A stretch of 64,000 nucleotides of DNA from Rhizobium sp. WSM4643 (GCF_025152745.1 NZ_CP104040.1:4791629-4855628); one strand, 5' to 3'. Shown: positions 18,628 to 28,134, counted from the first letter of the stretch. The notes: a model not told the origin generated them from the letters alone. Numbers and translations: made by a program.

Positions 18628-18915
18628 TCAGACGCCTTCGACGACGACCATTTCCGCATCCGCGACTTCCTGGCGGATTTTGGCGGCGATCTGGTATTCC
18701 GGCGAATTGTAGCAGTCGACCGCATGCTGCATCGAGGGGAATTCGATCACCACGTTGCGGGCGCGAGCCTTGCCCTCGAGTTCGGTGAAGGCGCCGCCGC
18801 GCGCCAGGAAATTCGCCCCATATTTTTCGAAGGCCGGCTTGGCCGCCGCCACGTAATCCTTGTAGCGCTCGGTATCGCGAACGTCGACGCGGGCGATCCA
18901 GTATCCTTTGGCCAT
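18628..18915 (-). CDS. DUF1330 family protein
   Basis: 95 aa ferredoxin-like dimeric α/β-barrel protein of the DUF1330 family: KGYWIARVDVRDTERYKDYVAAAKPAFEKYGANFLARGG and NVVIEFPSMQHAVDCYNSPEYQ are the conserved segments. GGGAG ribosome site. Last gene after pyrF (23-bp gap), so probably in the pmtA-phosphatase-pyrF operon. Function not established. Confidence 0.85.
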   Translation of the reverse strand: MAKGYWIARVDVRDTERYKDYVAAAKPAFEKYGANFLARGGAFTELEGKARARNVVIEFPSMQHAVDCYNSPEYQIAAKIRQEVADAEMVVVEGV

Positions 18916-18938
18916 GGTCTTCTCCCTTTTGTCCCTGG

Positions 18939-19646
18939 TTAGCGGTTTGCCGGCCAGAGTGCGCTCACCATCTCGCTGAGGATCGCGCGGGCGGCATCCC
19001 GGGGATCCGGCGCCTTGACGACAGGCCGGCCGACGACGAGATGCGTCGCTCCCGCCTTCAGCGCGTCGAAAGGCGTCATCACCCGCTTCTGGTCGCCCCT
19101 GTCGCTGCCATCAGGGCGAATGCCGGGGGTGACGATCGCCAGGTCGGGTCCGACGATTTCGCGCACTGCTGTCGCTTCCTCCGCCGAGCAGACGATACCG
19201 CCCATGCCGGCTGCGCGCGCCTGTTCGGCGCGGCGTAGCACCAGGCTGTGCGGATCTTGGCTGTAGCCGGCCTCGGCAAGGTCATCGGCATCCATCGAGG
19301 TCAGCACGGTGACGCCGAGCAGACAGAGGCCGGAGCCGGCCGCGGCCTCGACCGCCGCCTTCATGGCTTTCGGATAGGCATGCAGCGTCAGCATCGACAT
19401 GCCCATCTTGGCGATGTTCTCGACGCCGGAGGCAACGGTGTTGTCGATATCGAGCAGCTTCATGTCGAGAAAGATCTTCTTGCCGCTTGCGGCAAGGTCG
19501 CGGGCGAATTCCAGGCCGCCGGCAAAGACCAGCTGATAGCCGATCTTGTAGAAGAGAATGTCGTCGCCGAGCGTGGAAACCAGTCTTTCCGCCTCGCCGA
19601 TCGTTGGAACATCCAGGCCGACGATCAACCGCTCGCGTGCGTCCAT
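18939..19646 (-). CDS. pyrF: Orotidine 5'-phosphate decarboxylase
   Basis: 235 aa cytosolic TIM-barrel enzyme making UMP from OMP, the last step of de novo pyrimidine synthesis. The catalytic Asp-Lys-Asp array is seen in [13 protein letters not shown] (residues about 60-72). Also present are RLIVGLDVP at the start, [12 protein letters not shown] in the middle, and the phosphate-binding [20 protein letters not shown] and HLVVGRPV near the end. Full length. Follows the phosphatase gene by 6 bp and precedes DUF1330. Confidence 0.95.
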   Translation of the reverse strand: MDARERLIVGLDVPTIGEAERLVSTLGDDILFYKIGYQLVFAGGLEFARDLAASGKKIFLDMKLLDIDNTVASGVENIAKMGMSMLTLHAYPKAMKAAVEAAAGSGLCLLGVTVLTSMDADDLAEAGYSQDPHSLVLRRAEQARAAGMGGIVCSAEEATAVREIVGPDLAIVTPGIRPDGSDRGDQKRVMTPFDALKAGATHLVVGRPVVKAPDPRDAARAILSEMVSALWPANR

Positions 19647-19652
19647 CTGAAG

Positions 19653-20234
19653 TCACCCTTGCCAGTCTTCGATGGGTGTCCAGTCGCATGATAAGCGGCG
19701 ATCCGCAAGGCCGAAAGCATAGAGATTGCCGCCGCCGCCGGGCTGGTCGCGGTCACGGCCGATCGGCCTGCCCGCCAGGTGGCATTTGAGCAGCGTGCCG
19801 ACGCCGCCATGGCCGACAAAGGCGATCGGCGCCGTCGCATCATGCGTGGCAAGAACGACATTAACGGCCTCGACGATGCGGGTCTGCGCATCGACGGCGC
19901 GCTCCCAACCCTTGAAGCTCTGCTCCGGATGGGCGAAGAACCAGTTGGCGGCTTCTTCGAATTGCGGCGGCGGCAGGAAGCCGGTGGCGGAGCGGTCGTT
20001 CTCGTGCATGCCGTGCACGACCTCGACGGGCACGCCGGAAGCTTCCGCCAGTATTTCGGCCGTCTCGATCGCCTTCGTCTCGTCGCTGGAGACGATGCGC
20101 CGCAATTGCCTGGCCCAGCCGCTTTCGGCCGCCTTGCGCGCGCGCGCGGCGCCCACATCGGAAAGCCCCCATTTCGGCACGGGCACGTTGGCGTCGATCC
20201 TGACTTGCGGATGAGTGATATAGATCCCGAACAT
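19653..20234 (-). CDS. Histidine phosphatase family protein with altered RHG motif
   Basis: 193 aa phosphoglycerate-mutase-like protein. The first catalytic motif, normally RHG near the N-terminus, reads YITHPQV, so the His is kept but the Arg and Gly are replaced. The second catalytic His lies in AFVGHGGVGTLL, and the internal SSDETKAIETAEI (normally SxxxRaxeTA) is recognisable. The retained His pair allows for activity but the Arg substitution makes it uncertain. Sits between pmtA (1 bp) and pyrF (6 bp) in an operon. Confidence 0.8.
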   Translation of the reverse strand: MFGIYITHPQVRIDANVPVPKWGLSDVGAARARKAAESGWARQLRRIVSSDETKAIETAEILAEASGVPVEVVHGMHENDRSATGFLPPPQFEEAANWFFAHPEQSFKGWERAVDAQTRIVEAVNVVLATHDATAPIAFVGHGGVGTLLKCHLAGRPIGRDRDQPGGGGNLYAFGLADRRLSCDWTPIEDWQG

Positions 20235-20235
20235 C

Positions 20236-20835
20236 TCAACCGCGCTTATAGATCCAGAGCTGCGCCGGCGGAATGTTGCGCATGACGAAGTCGAAATGCT
20301 GGATATGGTAGCGGTCGGGATTGGCGGCGATCGGCGAGATCGCGCCGTAGGAAATCTGCACCATTGGCCGGCCGGCCGGCAGTCGATCGAGCAGGCTTTC
20401 GAGCAGCGAGATGCGCTTCGCCATTGGGAAATTCAGAAGCGGAATGCCCGAGACGACCGAATCGAAGGTGAGACCGCTGAAAGTGCCAAGAGTGGTCTGA
20501 AGATCGAAAGCGTCGCCGTTGATGAAGTGCACGCCGGGATAGGTCCGCTGCAGATGTTTATGAAAATCCGTCGAATATTCGATCGCCACGAGATTTTCCG
20601 GCCGGACGCCGCGGCCGAGGATGGCCTTGGTGATGGCGCCCGTGCCCGGTCCCAATTCGAGCACCGGCAGCCCGGAATGGATATCGACGACGCTTGCCAT
20701 GCGCTTCGCCGTGATCGAGGAGGTCGGCACGATCGAGCCCACCGTCTTCGGCCCCTGCATCATGCCCCGGAAGAAGCGGATCTCGTCGTCGAACCTCTTG
20801 CCCAGCCGTTCCTTCACCTTGACCCGTAAGCTCAT
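20236..20835 (-). CDS. pmtA: Phospholipid N-methyltransferase PmtA
   Basis: 199 aa SAM-dependent enzyme of the rhizobial PmtA type, which methylates phosphatidylethanolamine three times to give phosphatidylcholine, a lipid important for plant interaction. SAM-binding motif VLELGPGTGAITKAIL at residues about 58-73; downstream GDAFDL and VVSGIPLLNFP. The N-terminus RFFRGMMQGPKTVGSIVPTSS is characteristic of this family. Acts at the cytoplasmic face of the inner membrane. First gene of the pmtA-phosphatase-pyrF-DUF1330 operon; GGTGGAG ribosome site. Confidence 0.9.
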   Translation of the reverse strand: MSLRVKVKERLGKRFDDEIRFFRGMMQGPKTVGSIVPTSSITAKRMASVVDIHSGLPVLELGPGTGAITKAILGRGVRPENLVAIEYSTDFHKHLQRTYPGVHFINGDAFDLQTTLGTFSGLTFDSVVSGIPLLNFPMAKRISLLESLLDRLPAGRPMVQISYGAISPIAANPDRYHIQHFDFVMRNIPPAQLWIYKRG

Positions 20836-20930
20836 TCTCCACCCATCCGCATGTTGATCGAATGCCTTAATATGCCGCTTGTCGCTTAAGGGACAAGGAT
20901 TTTCGCAACAAGGATATCGACATCAACAGC

Positions 20931-21842
20931 TCATGCGGCTTTCGGCGCCGAACCCGGCATGAGATCGCCGAGCCTTTCGCTCAGATGATCGGCGTCGACG
21001 GGGGCGCGCAGCTTCACGTCGGTATTGTCGAAATAGAGATAGACGTCGCGGCCCTTGTTGCGCGCCGGTACGGGCGCCAGCACCCGCGTCGCATTCTCCG
21101 GTTCCCCGCCCGTGGCCCAGGCGCGGATGCGTTGTGCCCACATGTCCAGCGCCTCGTCCTCGTAGCCGCTGACATAGAGCTTTTCCGAGCCATGCAGGCG
21201 GCAATAGACGAAATCGGCGGTGATATCCATCAGTAGCGGCCATTGCACCGTATCGGCGCAGACGAGGGCGACCTTGTGGCGCCTGAGCATCTCGATAAAA
21301 GCGGGTGCGCGGAAGCTTTCGTGGCGAATCTCCAGCGCATGGCGGATCGGCTGATGTCCGTCGCATGTAAGCCAGGCTGGTGCCTTGATATGCCAGTCGT
21401 GCCGTTTCGCCAGCGCGATCGCCGCGTCGCGGGTGTGCGGCAGCAGCGACAAAAAACTTTCGAACAGGGATGGGTCGAAGACCATGTTCGGCGGGAATTG
21501 CCAGAGGATCGGCCCGAGCTTGGGGCCGAGCCGCAAAACGCCGGAGGCGAGGAAATTGGCGAGCGCCGTCTGGATATCCTGCAGCCGCAGCATATGGGTG
21601 ATGAAGCGCGGTCCTTTGATCGCGAAGACGAAATCATCCGGCGTTTCCTCGCGCCAGCGGCCGAAGCTTTCGGGCCGCTGCAATCCATAGAAAGTGCCGT
21701 TGATCTCGATCGACCGGAAGTGCCGGGCGGCGTAGGAAAGTTCCTGCTTCTGCGGCAGGTCCTTCGGGTAGAATTGACCGCGCCAGGGCGCATAGGTCCA
21801 GCCGGATACGCCGATGCGCACCGTTGCCGTCTTTTTGGTCAT
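20931..21842 (-). CDS. DUF72 family protein
   Basis: 303 aa TIM-barrel-like protein of the DUF72 (YecE) family. Conserved pieces: VRIGVSGWTYAPWRGQFYP near the N-terminus, LSYAARHFRSIEINGTFYGLQ, FVFAIKGPRFITH, GPILWQFPPN, and FVYCRLHGSEKLYVSGY near the end. The start is taken as MTKKTATV at 21842 because GGAGG lies 5 bases before it; an in-frame ATG four codons earlier overlaps that ribosome site. No biochemical function is established. Alone on the minus strand between dnaN and pmtA. Confidence 0.83.
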   Translation of the reverse strand: MTKKTATVRIGVSGWTYAPWRGQFYPKDLPQKQELSYAARHFRSIEINGTFYGLQRPESFGRWREETPDDFVFAIKGPRFITHMLRLQDIQTALANFLASGVLRLGPKLGPILWQFPPNMVFDPSLFESFLSLLPHTRDAAIALAKRHDWHIKAPAWLTCDGHQPIRHALEIRHESFRAPAFIEMLRRHKVALVCADTVQWPLLMDITADFVYCRLHGSEKLYVSGYEDEALDMWAQRIRAWATGGEPENATRVLAPVPARNKGRDVYLYFDNTDVKLRAPVDADHLSERLGDLMPGSAPKAA

Positions 21843-21896
21843 GGGATCCTCCATTTTGACAGGAGGAAAAACGGCAATGGGCGGCCTTCGTTCCGG

Positions 21897-23015
21897 TCAG
21901 ACGCGCATCGGCATCAGCACGTAGAGCGCATCGTCGCCCGCCGTGTCGCGGATCAGCGTCGGGGAGCCGGCATCGGCAAGCAGGAAGATCGCTTCCTCGC
22001 CGGAAAGCTGGGCGGTGATGTCGAGCAGGTATTTGGCGTTAAAGCCGATTTCCATCGCATCCGTGTCGTAGCCGACGGCAACTTCCTCCGTCGCGCTGCC
22101 GGAATCCGGATTGTTGACGGTCAGCATCAGCTGCCCCTCGGAAAGCGCCAGCTTGACGGCGCGGCCGCGCTCGGAGGAGATGGTGGAGACGCGGTCGACG
22201 GCCTGGGCGAAACTCGTGCAGTCGACGCGCATTTCCTTGTCGTTGCCGGTGGGGATGACGCGCTGATAGTCCGGGAAGGTGCCGTCGATCAGTTTCGAGG
22301 TCATGACGATCGAGCCGATCGTCAGGCGGATCTTGGCGTCGGAGACCTCGACGGTCACCGTCACCTCGGGATTATCGACCAGCTTCTGCAGTTCGCCGAC
22401 CGTCTTGCGGGGAATGATGATGCCGGGCATGCCCTCGGAGCCGGAGGGCGCATCGACATCGGCGCGCGCCAGCCTGTGGCCGTCGGTCGCAACCGCCCTG
22501 AGTTTCAGCTGGCCGTTACTCTCGATCGTGTGGAAGAAGATGCCGTTCAGATAATAACGGGTCTCTTCCGTCGAGATCGCAAACTGGGTGCGGTCGATCA
22601 GCATCTTCAGATCGGTCGCCTTCAGCTTGAAGGAATGCGTGAAGGTGCCGGCTGTGAGATCCGGAAAGTCCGATTCCGGCAGGCACTGCAGCGAGAATTT
22701 CGAGCGGCCGGATTGCACGGTCATTGAGCCGCCATCGGTGCTGGTGGCAAGCAGCACTTCCGAGCCGTCGGAGAGCTTGCGCACGATATCGTAGAGAAGA
22801 TGGGCGGGAACGGTGGTGGCGCCGGGCTGCTCGACGCTTGCCGGGGTCGCCTCGGTGATTTCGAGGTCGAGGTCGGTCGCCTTCATGTCGAGCTTCTGGC
22901 CGTCGGCCTTGAGCAATACGTTGGACAGGATCGGGATCGTGTTGCGACGTTCGACCACGCGGTGGACGTGGTTCAGCGATTTCAACAGGTTTGACCGCTC
23001 AATAGTAATACGCAT
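21897..23015 (-). CDS. dnaN: DNA polymerase III β subunit (sliding clamp)
   Basis: 372 aa; three repeated clamp domains of about 120 residues each. Starts MRITIERSNLLKSLNHVHRVVERRNTIPILSNVLL, the canonical clamp N-terminus, and ends with the conserved ALYVLMPMRV. The ring-shaped dimer tethers Pol III to DNA and recruits repair enzymes. As is usual in rhizobia, it is not next to dnaA. Monocistronic, divergent from rsmI with about 260 bp between. Confidence 0.97.
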   Translation of the reverse strand: MRITIERSNLLKSLNHVHRVVERRNTIPILSNVLLKADGQKLDMKATDLDLEITEATPASVEQPGATTVPAHLLYDIVRKLSDGSEVLLATSTDGGSMTVQSGRSKFSLQCLPESDFPDLTAGTFTHSFKLKATDLKMLIDRTQFAISTEETRYYLNGIFFHTIESNGQLKLRAVATDGHRLARADVDAPSGSEGMPGIIIPRKTVGELQKLVDNPEVTVTVEVSDAKIRLTIGSIVMTSKLIDGTFPDYQRVIPTGNDKEMRVDCTSFAQAVDRVSTISSERGRAVKLALSEGQLMLTVNNPDSGSATEEVAVGYDTDAMEIGFNAKYLLDITAQLSGEEAIFLLADAGSPTLIRDTAGDDALYVLMPMRV

Positions 23016-23274
23016 GGGATGCTACCGCTTTCGACCGTGACTGTCCGGGCGCGTCGAGCACCCGAAGAATGCTGTCCCGGCCTGAAGCCGGGGGAGTGGA
23101 CGGGCAAAATGGCAGACTTCAGCATTGCTTTGCAAGAGGCATGGACGCCGGCGCCCCTGCATTTGCGGTTTTCCAGAGCGATGCTCACAGAAATCCGAAC
23201 CCTTGCCGAAGCGGTGCGGCTCGCCCATAAGGGTTCGATGCCGACGACGCGCCGGCTGGACGAAAGCAAATGGC

Positions 23275-24192
23275 ATGACTGAGGAAACCACAGCGGACGC
23301 CGCCAGCCGGCGAAGCTTCCGCCTGCACAATATGGCGGTGCCGGCACGGCCGCTGGAGCCGGCGCTCTATCTCGTCGCCACCCCCATCGGCAATCTCGGC
23401 GACATCACCCTGCGGGCGCTGGAAACGCTGGCCGGCGCCGACGTGCTTGCCTGTGAGGATACGCGCGTCACCCGCGTGCTGCTCGACCGCTACGGCATCC
23501 AGAACCGTCCCTTCGCCTATCACGAGCACAATGCCGATGAGGCTGGCCCAAGGCTGCTGCAGGCGCTCGAAGCCGGCCGCTCGGTGGCGCTGGTTTCCGA
23601 TGCCGGCACGCCGCTGGTCTCCGATCCCGGTTATCGGCTGGCGCAGCAGGCGATAACGGCAGGTTACCGCGTCATCCCCATTCCCGGGGCGTCGGCCCCG
23701 CTCGCAGCCCTTGTCGGCTCCGGCCTGCCGAACGATGCCTTTCTTTTCGCCGGTTTCCTGCCGGCCAAGGACAAGGCCCGCCGCGACCGCCTCGGTGAAC
23801 TTGCAGCAGTACCCGCGACGCTGATCTTCTTTGAATCGCCGCATCGCATCGGCGCAACGCTTCTCGCCGCCGCCGATGTGCTGGGCGCCGCCCGGCCCGC
23901 CTCTATCTGCCGCGAGCTGACCAAGACCTATGAGGAGTTCCGCCGCGGCACGCTTGCCGACCTTGCGGCGCATTATCAGCAGGTGGAAAACGTCAAGGGC
24001 GAGATCGTCCTCGTGATCGGTCCGCCGGAGCCGGTCGAGACCGATGCGGCCGATGTCGAAGCCATGCTGGCCGACCTGTCGAAATCGATGCCGACGGCAG
24101 CTGCTGCGACCGAGGCGGCCCGCCTCACCGGCCTGCCGCGCAAGGTGCTCTACCAGCGCCTGCTGGAGATCAAGAACGCTGATGGGCGATAG
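23275..24192 (+). CDS. rsmI: 16S rRNA (cytidine-1402-2'-O)-methyltransferase RsmI
   Basis: 305 aa tetrapyrrole-methylase-fold enzyme that methylates the ribose of C1402 in the ribosomal P site. Family motifs: LYLVATPIGNLGDITLRALE, ACEDTRVTRVLLDRYGI, SDAGTPLVSDPGYRLAQQA, and PGASAPLAALVGSGLPNDAFLFAGFLP. The start MTEETTAD at 23275 follows a weak GGA; the frame is open upstream but that part has no family similarity. Overlaps yraN by 11 bp. Confidence 0.93.
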   Translation: MTEETTADAASRRSFRLHNMAVPARPLEPALYLVATPIGNLGDITLRALETLAGADVLACEDTRVTRVLLDRYGIQNRPFAYHEHNADEAGPRLLQALEAGRSVALVSDAGTPLVSDPGYRLAQQAITAGYRVIPIPGASAPLAALVGSGLPNDAFLFAGFLPAKDKARRDRLGELAAVPATLIFFESPHRIGATLLAAADVLGAARPASICRELTKTYEEFRRGTLADLAAHYQQVENVKGEIVLVIGPPEPVETDAADVEAMLADLSKSMPTAAAATEAARLTGLPRKVLYQRLLEIKNADGR

Positions 24193-24550
24193 TGATCTCA
24201 CCGCCATCAGAAGGAAGGCGCTGCGCCGGGGCCGCATGTCGGAATATGTCGCGGCCGTCTTCCTGATGCTGAAGGGCTACCGCATCCTGGCTCTGCGCCA
24301 CCGCACCCGGCTCGGCGAGATCGACATCATCGCCCGTAAGGGCGATCTCGCCGTCTTCGTCGAGGTCAAGGCCCGCCATGGCGAGGCGGCGGCGGTCGAT
24401 GCCGTCTCTATCGCCGCGCAAAAGCGGATCCGGGCGGCAAGCGATCTCTGGCTCGCCCGCCAGGCAGATCAAGCCCGCCTTTCCCAGCGTTACGACATTG
24501 TGGCGATTATGCCCGGCCGATTGCCGCGGCACTTTATTGATGCCTTCTGA
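24182..24550 (+). CDS. YraN family (UPF0102) endonuclease-like protein
   Basis: 122 aa protein with the PD-(D/E)xK-like nuclease core LGEIDIIARKGDLAVFVEVKAR (Glu, Asp, Glu-x-Lys). Almost always lies after rsmI, as here with an 11-bp overlap. Start MGDSDLTAI at 24182 lies within the rsmI end. Exact role is unknown; a Holliday-junction-type nuclease or DNA repair function has been proposed from the fold. Confidence 0.87.
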   Translation: MGDSDLTAIRRKALRRGRMSEYVAAVFLMLKGYRILALRHRTRLGEIDIIARKGDLAVFVEVKARHGEAAAVDAVSIAAQKRIRAASDLWLARQADQARLSQRYDIVAIMPGRLPRHFIDAF

Positions 24551-24664
24551 CCTCCTTTCGACCCGTTGGAGTTCCGGATCGTTAAACTTTTAGTTTCCGC
24601 GTGAACCAGGTTCTTACGACTCTCTGCTACCCCCTCGGTAGGGATAACAATTGGGGGTTGTTTC

Positions 24665-25168
24665 ATGGCCTGGAAGCTGATGCTTGCAAGTGCGGTCGCC
24701 ACGGCCGCGCGCTCCGTGCCGTATGCCGTGGCGAAGCCGGCCGGCAAGTCTTTCGTCGCACATGCGAGCGATCTACTGCCGCTGAAATCCACGCCAATCA
24801 ATCCGGACTGGATCGTCAGCGGCAATCCGCAGGCCCGCACCGCCGAACATTCGCGCGGCCATGACGAGGCGTCACTAACGGCGATCTGGGATTGCACGGC
24901 GGGCGAATTCCGCTGGTATTTCGGCTGGGACGAGACGGTGATGATCCTCGAAGGCGAGGTCCATATCACCGCCGAGGACGGCACCGAACGAACGCTCTGC
25001 GCCGGCGACGTCGCCTTTTTCGCCGGCGGAACCTGGGCAAGTTGGCGGGTCGACAATTACGTCCGCAAGGTCGCCTTCCTGCGCAAGCCCTTCCCGAAGC
25101 CCTTGGCGATCGCCTACCGCCTCCGCAACATGTTGCGCAACAACGGCAACCAGGGCATCGCTGCCTGA
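24665..25168 (+). CDS. Cupin domain protein
   Basis: 167 aa; single β-barrel cupin of the Cupin_3 (ureidoglycine aminohydrolase-like) type. Core: AIWDCTAGEFRWYFGWDETVMILEGEVHITAEDGTERTLCAGDVAFFAGGTWASWRV, residues about 74-130. The usual metal-binding HxH is absent from the first motif (FGWDE), as in many Cupin_3 members. Preceded by about 110 bp with a G-rich stretch immediately before the ATG. The product may be cytosolic; no reliable signal peptide. Function unknown. Confidence 0.75.
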   Translation: MAWKLMLASAVATAARSVPYAVAKPAGKSFVAHASDLLPLKSTPINPDWIVSGNPQARTAEHSRGHDEASLTAIWDCTAGEFRWYFGWDETVMILEGEVHITAEDGTERTLCAGDVAFFAGGTWASWRVDNYVRKVAFLRKPFPKPLAIAYRLRNMLRNNGNQGIAA

Positions 25169-25253
25169 AAACCGCGACCGGAAGCCCTTGATTGCCCGTT
25201 GCGTTTGATATCTGGCCGACCTACATCTGTCCGGCATTCAGCGAGGGATGGAA

Positions 25254-26201
25254 ATGGCCAAGATCACCAATGTAGCGGTCCAGATGGACCATGTCGCCGG
25301 CATCAATATCGCAGGTGATTCCACCTTCGCCATGAGCCTGGAAGCCCAAGCGCGCGGCTACAGGCTCTTCCATTACACCCCCGAGCGCCTGAGTTTTCGC
25401 GACGGCAAGCTTTATGCCAGCGTCGAGCCGATGGTGCTGCGCGACGTCAAGGGCGATCACTTTGAACTTGGCGCGCCGGAGCGTGTCGATCTCTCGACTA
25501 TGGATGTCGTGCTGCTGCGCCAGGACCCGCCCTTCGACATGGCCTATATCACCTCGACGCATCTGCTCGAGCGCATCCATCCAAAGACGCTCGTCGTCAA
25601 CGATCCGGCCTGGGTGCGCAACTCGCCGGAAAAAATCTTCGTCACCGAATTCTCCGACCTGATGCCGAAGACGCTGATCACCAAGGATGCCGACGAGATC
25701 CGCCGCTTCCGCGACGAGATGGGCGATATCATCCTGAAGCCGCTCTACGGCAATGGCGGCGCCGGCGTCTTCCATTCGACCCGCGACGATCGCAACCTCT
25801 CTTCGCTGCTCGAAATGTTCGGCCAGCTTTTCCGCGAGCCCTTCATCGCCCAGCAATATTTGCCTGACGTGCGCAAGGGCGACAAACGCATCATCCTGGT
25901 CGACGGCGAATTCGCCGGCGCCATCAACCGCGTGCCGGCCGAGCATGACAGCCGCTCCAACATGCATGTTGGCGGCCGCGCCGAGGCGACCGAGCTGACG
26001 CCGCGCGAACAGGAAATCTGCAACCGCATCGGCCCGGCGCTGAGGGAACGCGGCTTCCTACTCGTCGGCATCGATGTGATCGGCGACTATATGACCGAGA
26101 TCAACGTGACCTCGCCCACCGGCATCCGCGAGGTGAAGAAATTCGGCGGCGCCGATATCGCGAGCCTGCTTTGGGACGCGATCGAGCGCAAGCGCGGCTG
26201 A
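25254..26201 (+). CDS. gshB: Glutathione synthetase
   Basis: 315 aa ATP-grasp enzyme joining γ-glutamylcysteine and glycine. Visible features: [30 protein letters not shown] (N-terminal domain), [19 protein letters not shown] (prokaryotic GSH synthetase domain), [16 protein letters not shown] (ATP-binding lysine and glycine loop), [18 protein letters not shown], and [21 protein letters not shown] (metal and substrate residues). The ATG at 25254 is preferred over 25248 because the GAGGG ribosome site is 6 bases from the former and touches the latter. Confidence 0.95.
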   Translation: MAKITNVAVQMDHVAGINIAGDSTFAMSLEAQARGYRLFHYTPERLSFRDGKLYASVEPMVLRDVKGDHFELGAPERVDLSTMDVVLLRQDPPFDMAYITSTHLLERIHPKTLVVNDPAWVRNSPEKIFVTEFSDLMPKTLITKDADEIRRFRDEMGDIILKPLYGNGGAGVFHSTRDDRNLSSLLEMFGQLFREPFIAQQYLPDVRKGDKRIILVDGEFAGAINRVPAEHDSRSNMHVGGRAEATELTPREQEICNRIGPALRERGFLLVGIDVIGDYMTEINVTSPTGIREVKKFGGADIASLLWDAIERKRG

Positions 26202-26330
26202 GCCTGCTGCCCATGACCGTTCTGGTCCCGCGGCCGAGCGCAACCAAGGTCACAACGAATGCCTGACTACGTTCTTTGATTGTTCTTGTTTTATTCCGGC
26301 GTCCATGCCAGATTGCAACCGCTGGCCTTA

Positions 26331-26423
26331 ATGCCTGTCGCCCAAAAGTGCGAAACGGTTTTGGGGCCACGACATGCATCAAATAAAGACCTGAAGCGCA
26401 TCGCATCGATGCGACGCGCTTCA
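26331..26423. repeat. RIME-type repeat, copy A of a 100-bp element
   Basis: Intergenic element between gshB and comM ending in the palindrome GAAGCGC-atCGCATCGATGCGac-GCGCTTC (26393-26422). Its left part (AAAAGTG, CGGTTTT, ACGACATGC, AAAGACCT, AAGCGC in this order) matches the element at 48343-48445. Confidence 0.75.
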
Positions 26424-26470
26424 AGGGTCGGCGGGCGGTATCGTAGAATTTGCGGCAAGGGGATGGGCAT

Positions 26471-28003
26471 ATGGTCGCGCGTGTCAGTACGGTGGCATTT
26501 CAGGGCATCGAAGGTGTGCCGGTCGAGGTTCAGGTCATGGTCGCGCCCGGCAAGGTCGGCATGCAGATCGTCGGTCTGCCCGACAAGGCGGTTGCCGAAA
26601 GCCGCGAGCGCGTGCAGGCGGCCCTCCACGCCTCCGGCCTGGCGCTGCCGGCCAAACGCGTGACCGTCAATCTGGCGCCGGCCGACCTGCCGAAGGAAGG
26701 CTCGCATTTCGACCTGCCGATCGCGCTTGCCCTGATGGCGGCGCTCGGCGCCATTCCCGCCGATGCGCTGTCGGATTTTGTCGTCGTCGGCGAGCTCAAC
26801 CTCGACGGAACGATCGCCGCCATATCAGGCGCGCTGCCGGCGGCGATCGGCGCCAATGCGCTCGGCAAGGGGCTGATCTGCCCGGCCGAAAGCGGCGCCG
26901 AAGCCGCCTGGGCAGGCGCCGAGGTCGATATCCTCGCCCCGCGCAGCCTGATTGCCCTTGCCAATCATTTCCGCGGCACGCAGGTCCTGTCCAGGCCGGA
27001 AGCGTCGATCCGCGCCAATGCCGCAAACCTGCCGGATCTTGCCGAGATCAAAGGCCAGGAAAGCGCCAAGCGGGCGCTCGAAGTCGCTGCTGCCGGCGGT
27101 CATAATCTTTTGATGGTCGGTCCTCCGGGCTCCGGCAAGTCGATGCTGGCGGCCAGGCTGCCGTCGATCCTGCCGCCACTTTCGGCCGCCGAGCTGCTGG
27201 AGGTGTCGATGGTCCATTCGATCGCCGGCCAGCTCTCCGGCGGCAAGCTTTCCGATCGAAGGCCCTTCCGCACGCCGCATCATTCCGCCACCATGGCAGC
27301 CCTCGTCGGCGGCGGGATACGCGCCCGCCCGGGCGAAGCCTCGCTTGCCCATCACGGCGTGCTCTTTCTCGATGAGTTTCCCGAATTCACGCCGCAGGCG
27401 CTGGATGCGTTGCGCCAGCCGCTCGAAGGCGGCGAATGTGTCATTGCCCGCGCCAACCACCGCGTCTCCTATCCGGCGAAATTCCAGCTGATCGCGGCAA
27501 TGAACCCCTGCCGCTGCGGCATGGCCGGCGAGCCCGGCCATAGCTGCGCCCGCGGCCCGCGCTGCATGAGCGATTACCAGGCCCGCATCTCCGGCCCGCT
27601 GATGGACCGCATCGATATCCGCATCGACGTGCCGGCCGTCTCCGCCGCCGATCTCATCCGGCCGATGGCCGCCGAAACCAGCGCCGACGTCGCCCGCCGC
27701 GTCGCCCGCGCCCGCGAGATCCAGCAGGAGCGCTTCGAAAGCGCCGGCGCAAAAGGCATCGGCACCAATGCCCGCTGCTCGACTGCGATGATCGAGAAAC
27801 TGGCCGAGCCCGATGCCAGCGGCCTGCAGCTGCTGCGCGACGCCGCCGAGAAGATGAAATTCTCCGCCCGCGGCTACCACCGTGTCCTGAAGGTCGCCCG
27901 CACGCTGGCCGATCTCGACGGCAAACCGACCGTCGGCCGCATCCATCTCGCCGAAGCGATTTCCTACCGGATTGCTGGGGAGAGATTGACGGCGGCGGCG
28001 TGA
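26471..28003 (+). CDS. comM: YifB/ComM family Mg-chelatase-like AAA ATPase
   Basis: 510 aa. N-terminal Lon-like domain (VSTVAFQGIEGVPVEVQVMVAPG and ADLPKEGSHFDLPIALALM), then AAA+ Mg-chelatase domain with Walker A GPPGSGKSMLAARLPSILPPL at about residues 217-237, Walker B GVLFLDEFPEF, and AAMNPCRCG. ComM is a branch-migration helicase that promotes integration of DNA during natural transformation; family members exist in many non-competent bacteria. Start at 26471 (AAGGGGATGGGCAT before the ATG) rather than 26450. Ends just before the heptamer repeat. Confidence 0.9.
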   Translation: MVARVSTVAFQGIEGVPVEVQVMVAPGKVGMQIVGLPDKAVAESRERVQAALHASGLALPAKRVTVNLAPADLPKEGSHFDLPIALALMAALGAIPADALSDFVVVGELNLDGTIAAISGALPAAIGANALGKGLICPAESGAEAAWAGAEVDILAPRSLIALANHFRGTQVLSRPEASIRANAANLPDLAEIKGQESAKRALEVAAAGGHNLLMVGPPGSGKSMLAARLPSILPPLSAAELLEVSMVHSIAGQLSGGKLSDRRPFRTPHHSATMAALVGGGIRARPGEASLAHHGVLFLDEFPEFTPQALDALRQPLEGGECVIARANHRVSYPAKFQLIAAMNPCRCGMAGEPGHSCARGPRCMSDYQARISGPLMDRIDIRIDVPAVSAADLIRPMAAETSADVARRVARAREIQQERFESAGAKGIGTNARCSTAMIEKLAEPDASGLQLLRDAAEKMKFSARGYHRVLKVARTLADLDGKPTVGRIHLAEAISYRIAGERLTAAA

Positions 28004-28024
28004 GGATAGAAGCGAATAGGAGTA

Positions 28025-28086
28025 CGAATAGGGAATAGTTAGCTAATTGGCTTGCCTGAATGGCAAACCGTTTCGCACCCTATTCG
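28025..28086. terminator. Possible bidirectional hairpin between comM and cysK
   Basis: CGAATAGGG (28025-28033) is the exact reverse complement of CCCTATTCG (28078-28086), which overlaps the start of the heptamer array. The loop is 44 bases, so folding strength is uncertain; the position between convergent genes fits a shared transcript end. Confidence 0.4.
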
Positions 28087-28134
28087 CTATTCGCTATTCG
28101 CTATTCGCTATTCGCTATTCGCTATTCGCTATTC
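28081..28134. repeat. Tandem heptamer array (TATTCGC)7 plus partial copy
   Basis: Seven perfect TATTCGC units (28081-28129) followed by TATTC (28130-28134). The array runs into the cysK stop codon (complement of 28133-28135). Degenerate inverted units (GCGAATA at 28013-28019 and CGAATA at 28025-28030) sit 50-70 bp to the left. A slippage-prone microsatellite-like tract. Confidence 0.95.

Noticed and set aside
21243..22727. Plus-strand frame of 494 codons over dnaN and DUF72
   Set aside because: Shadow of two well-supported genes.
28081..28134. CRISPR-like repeat
   Set aside because: Units are contiguous heptamers without spacers.
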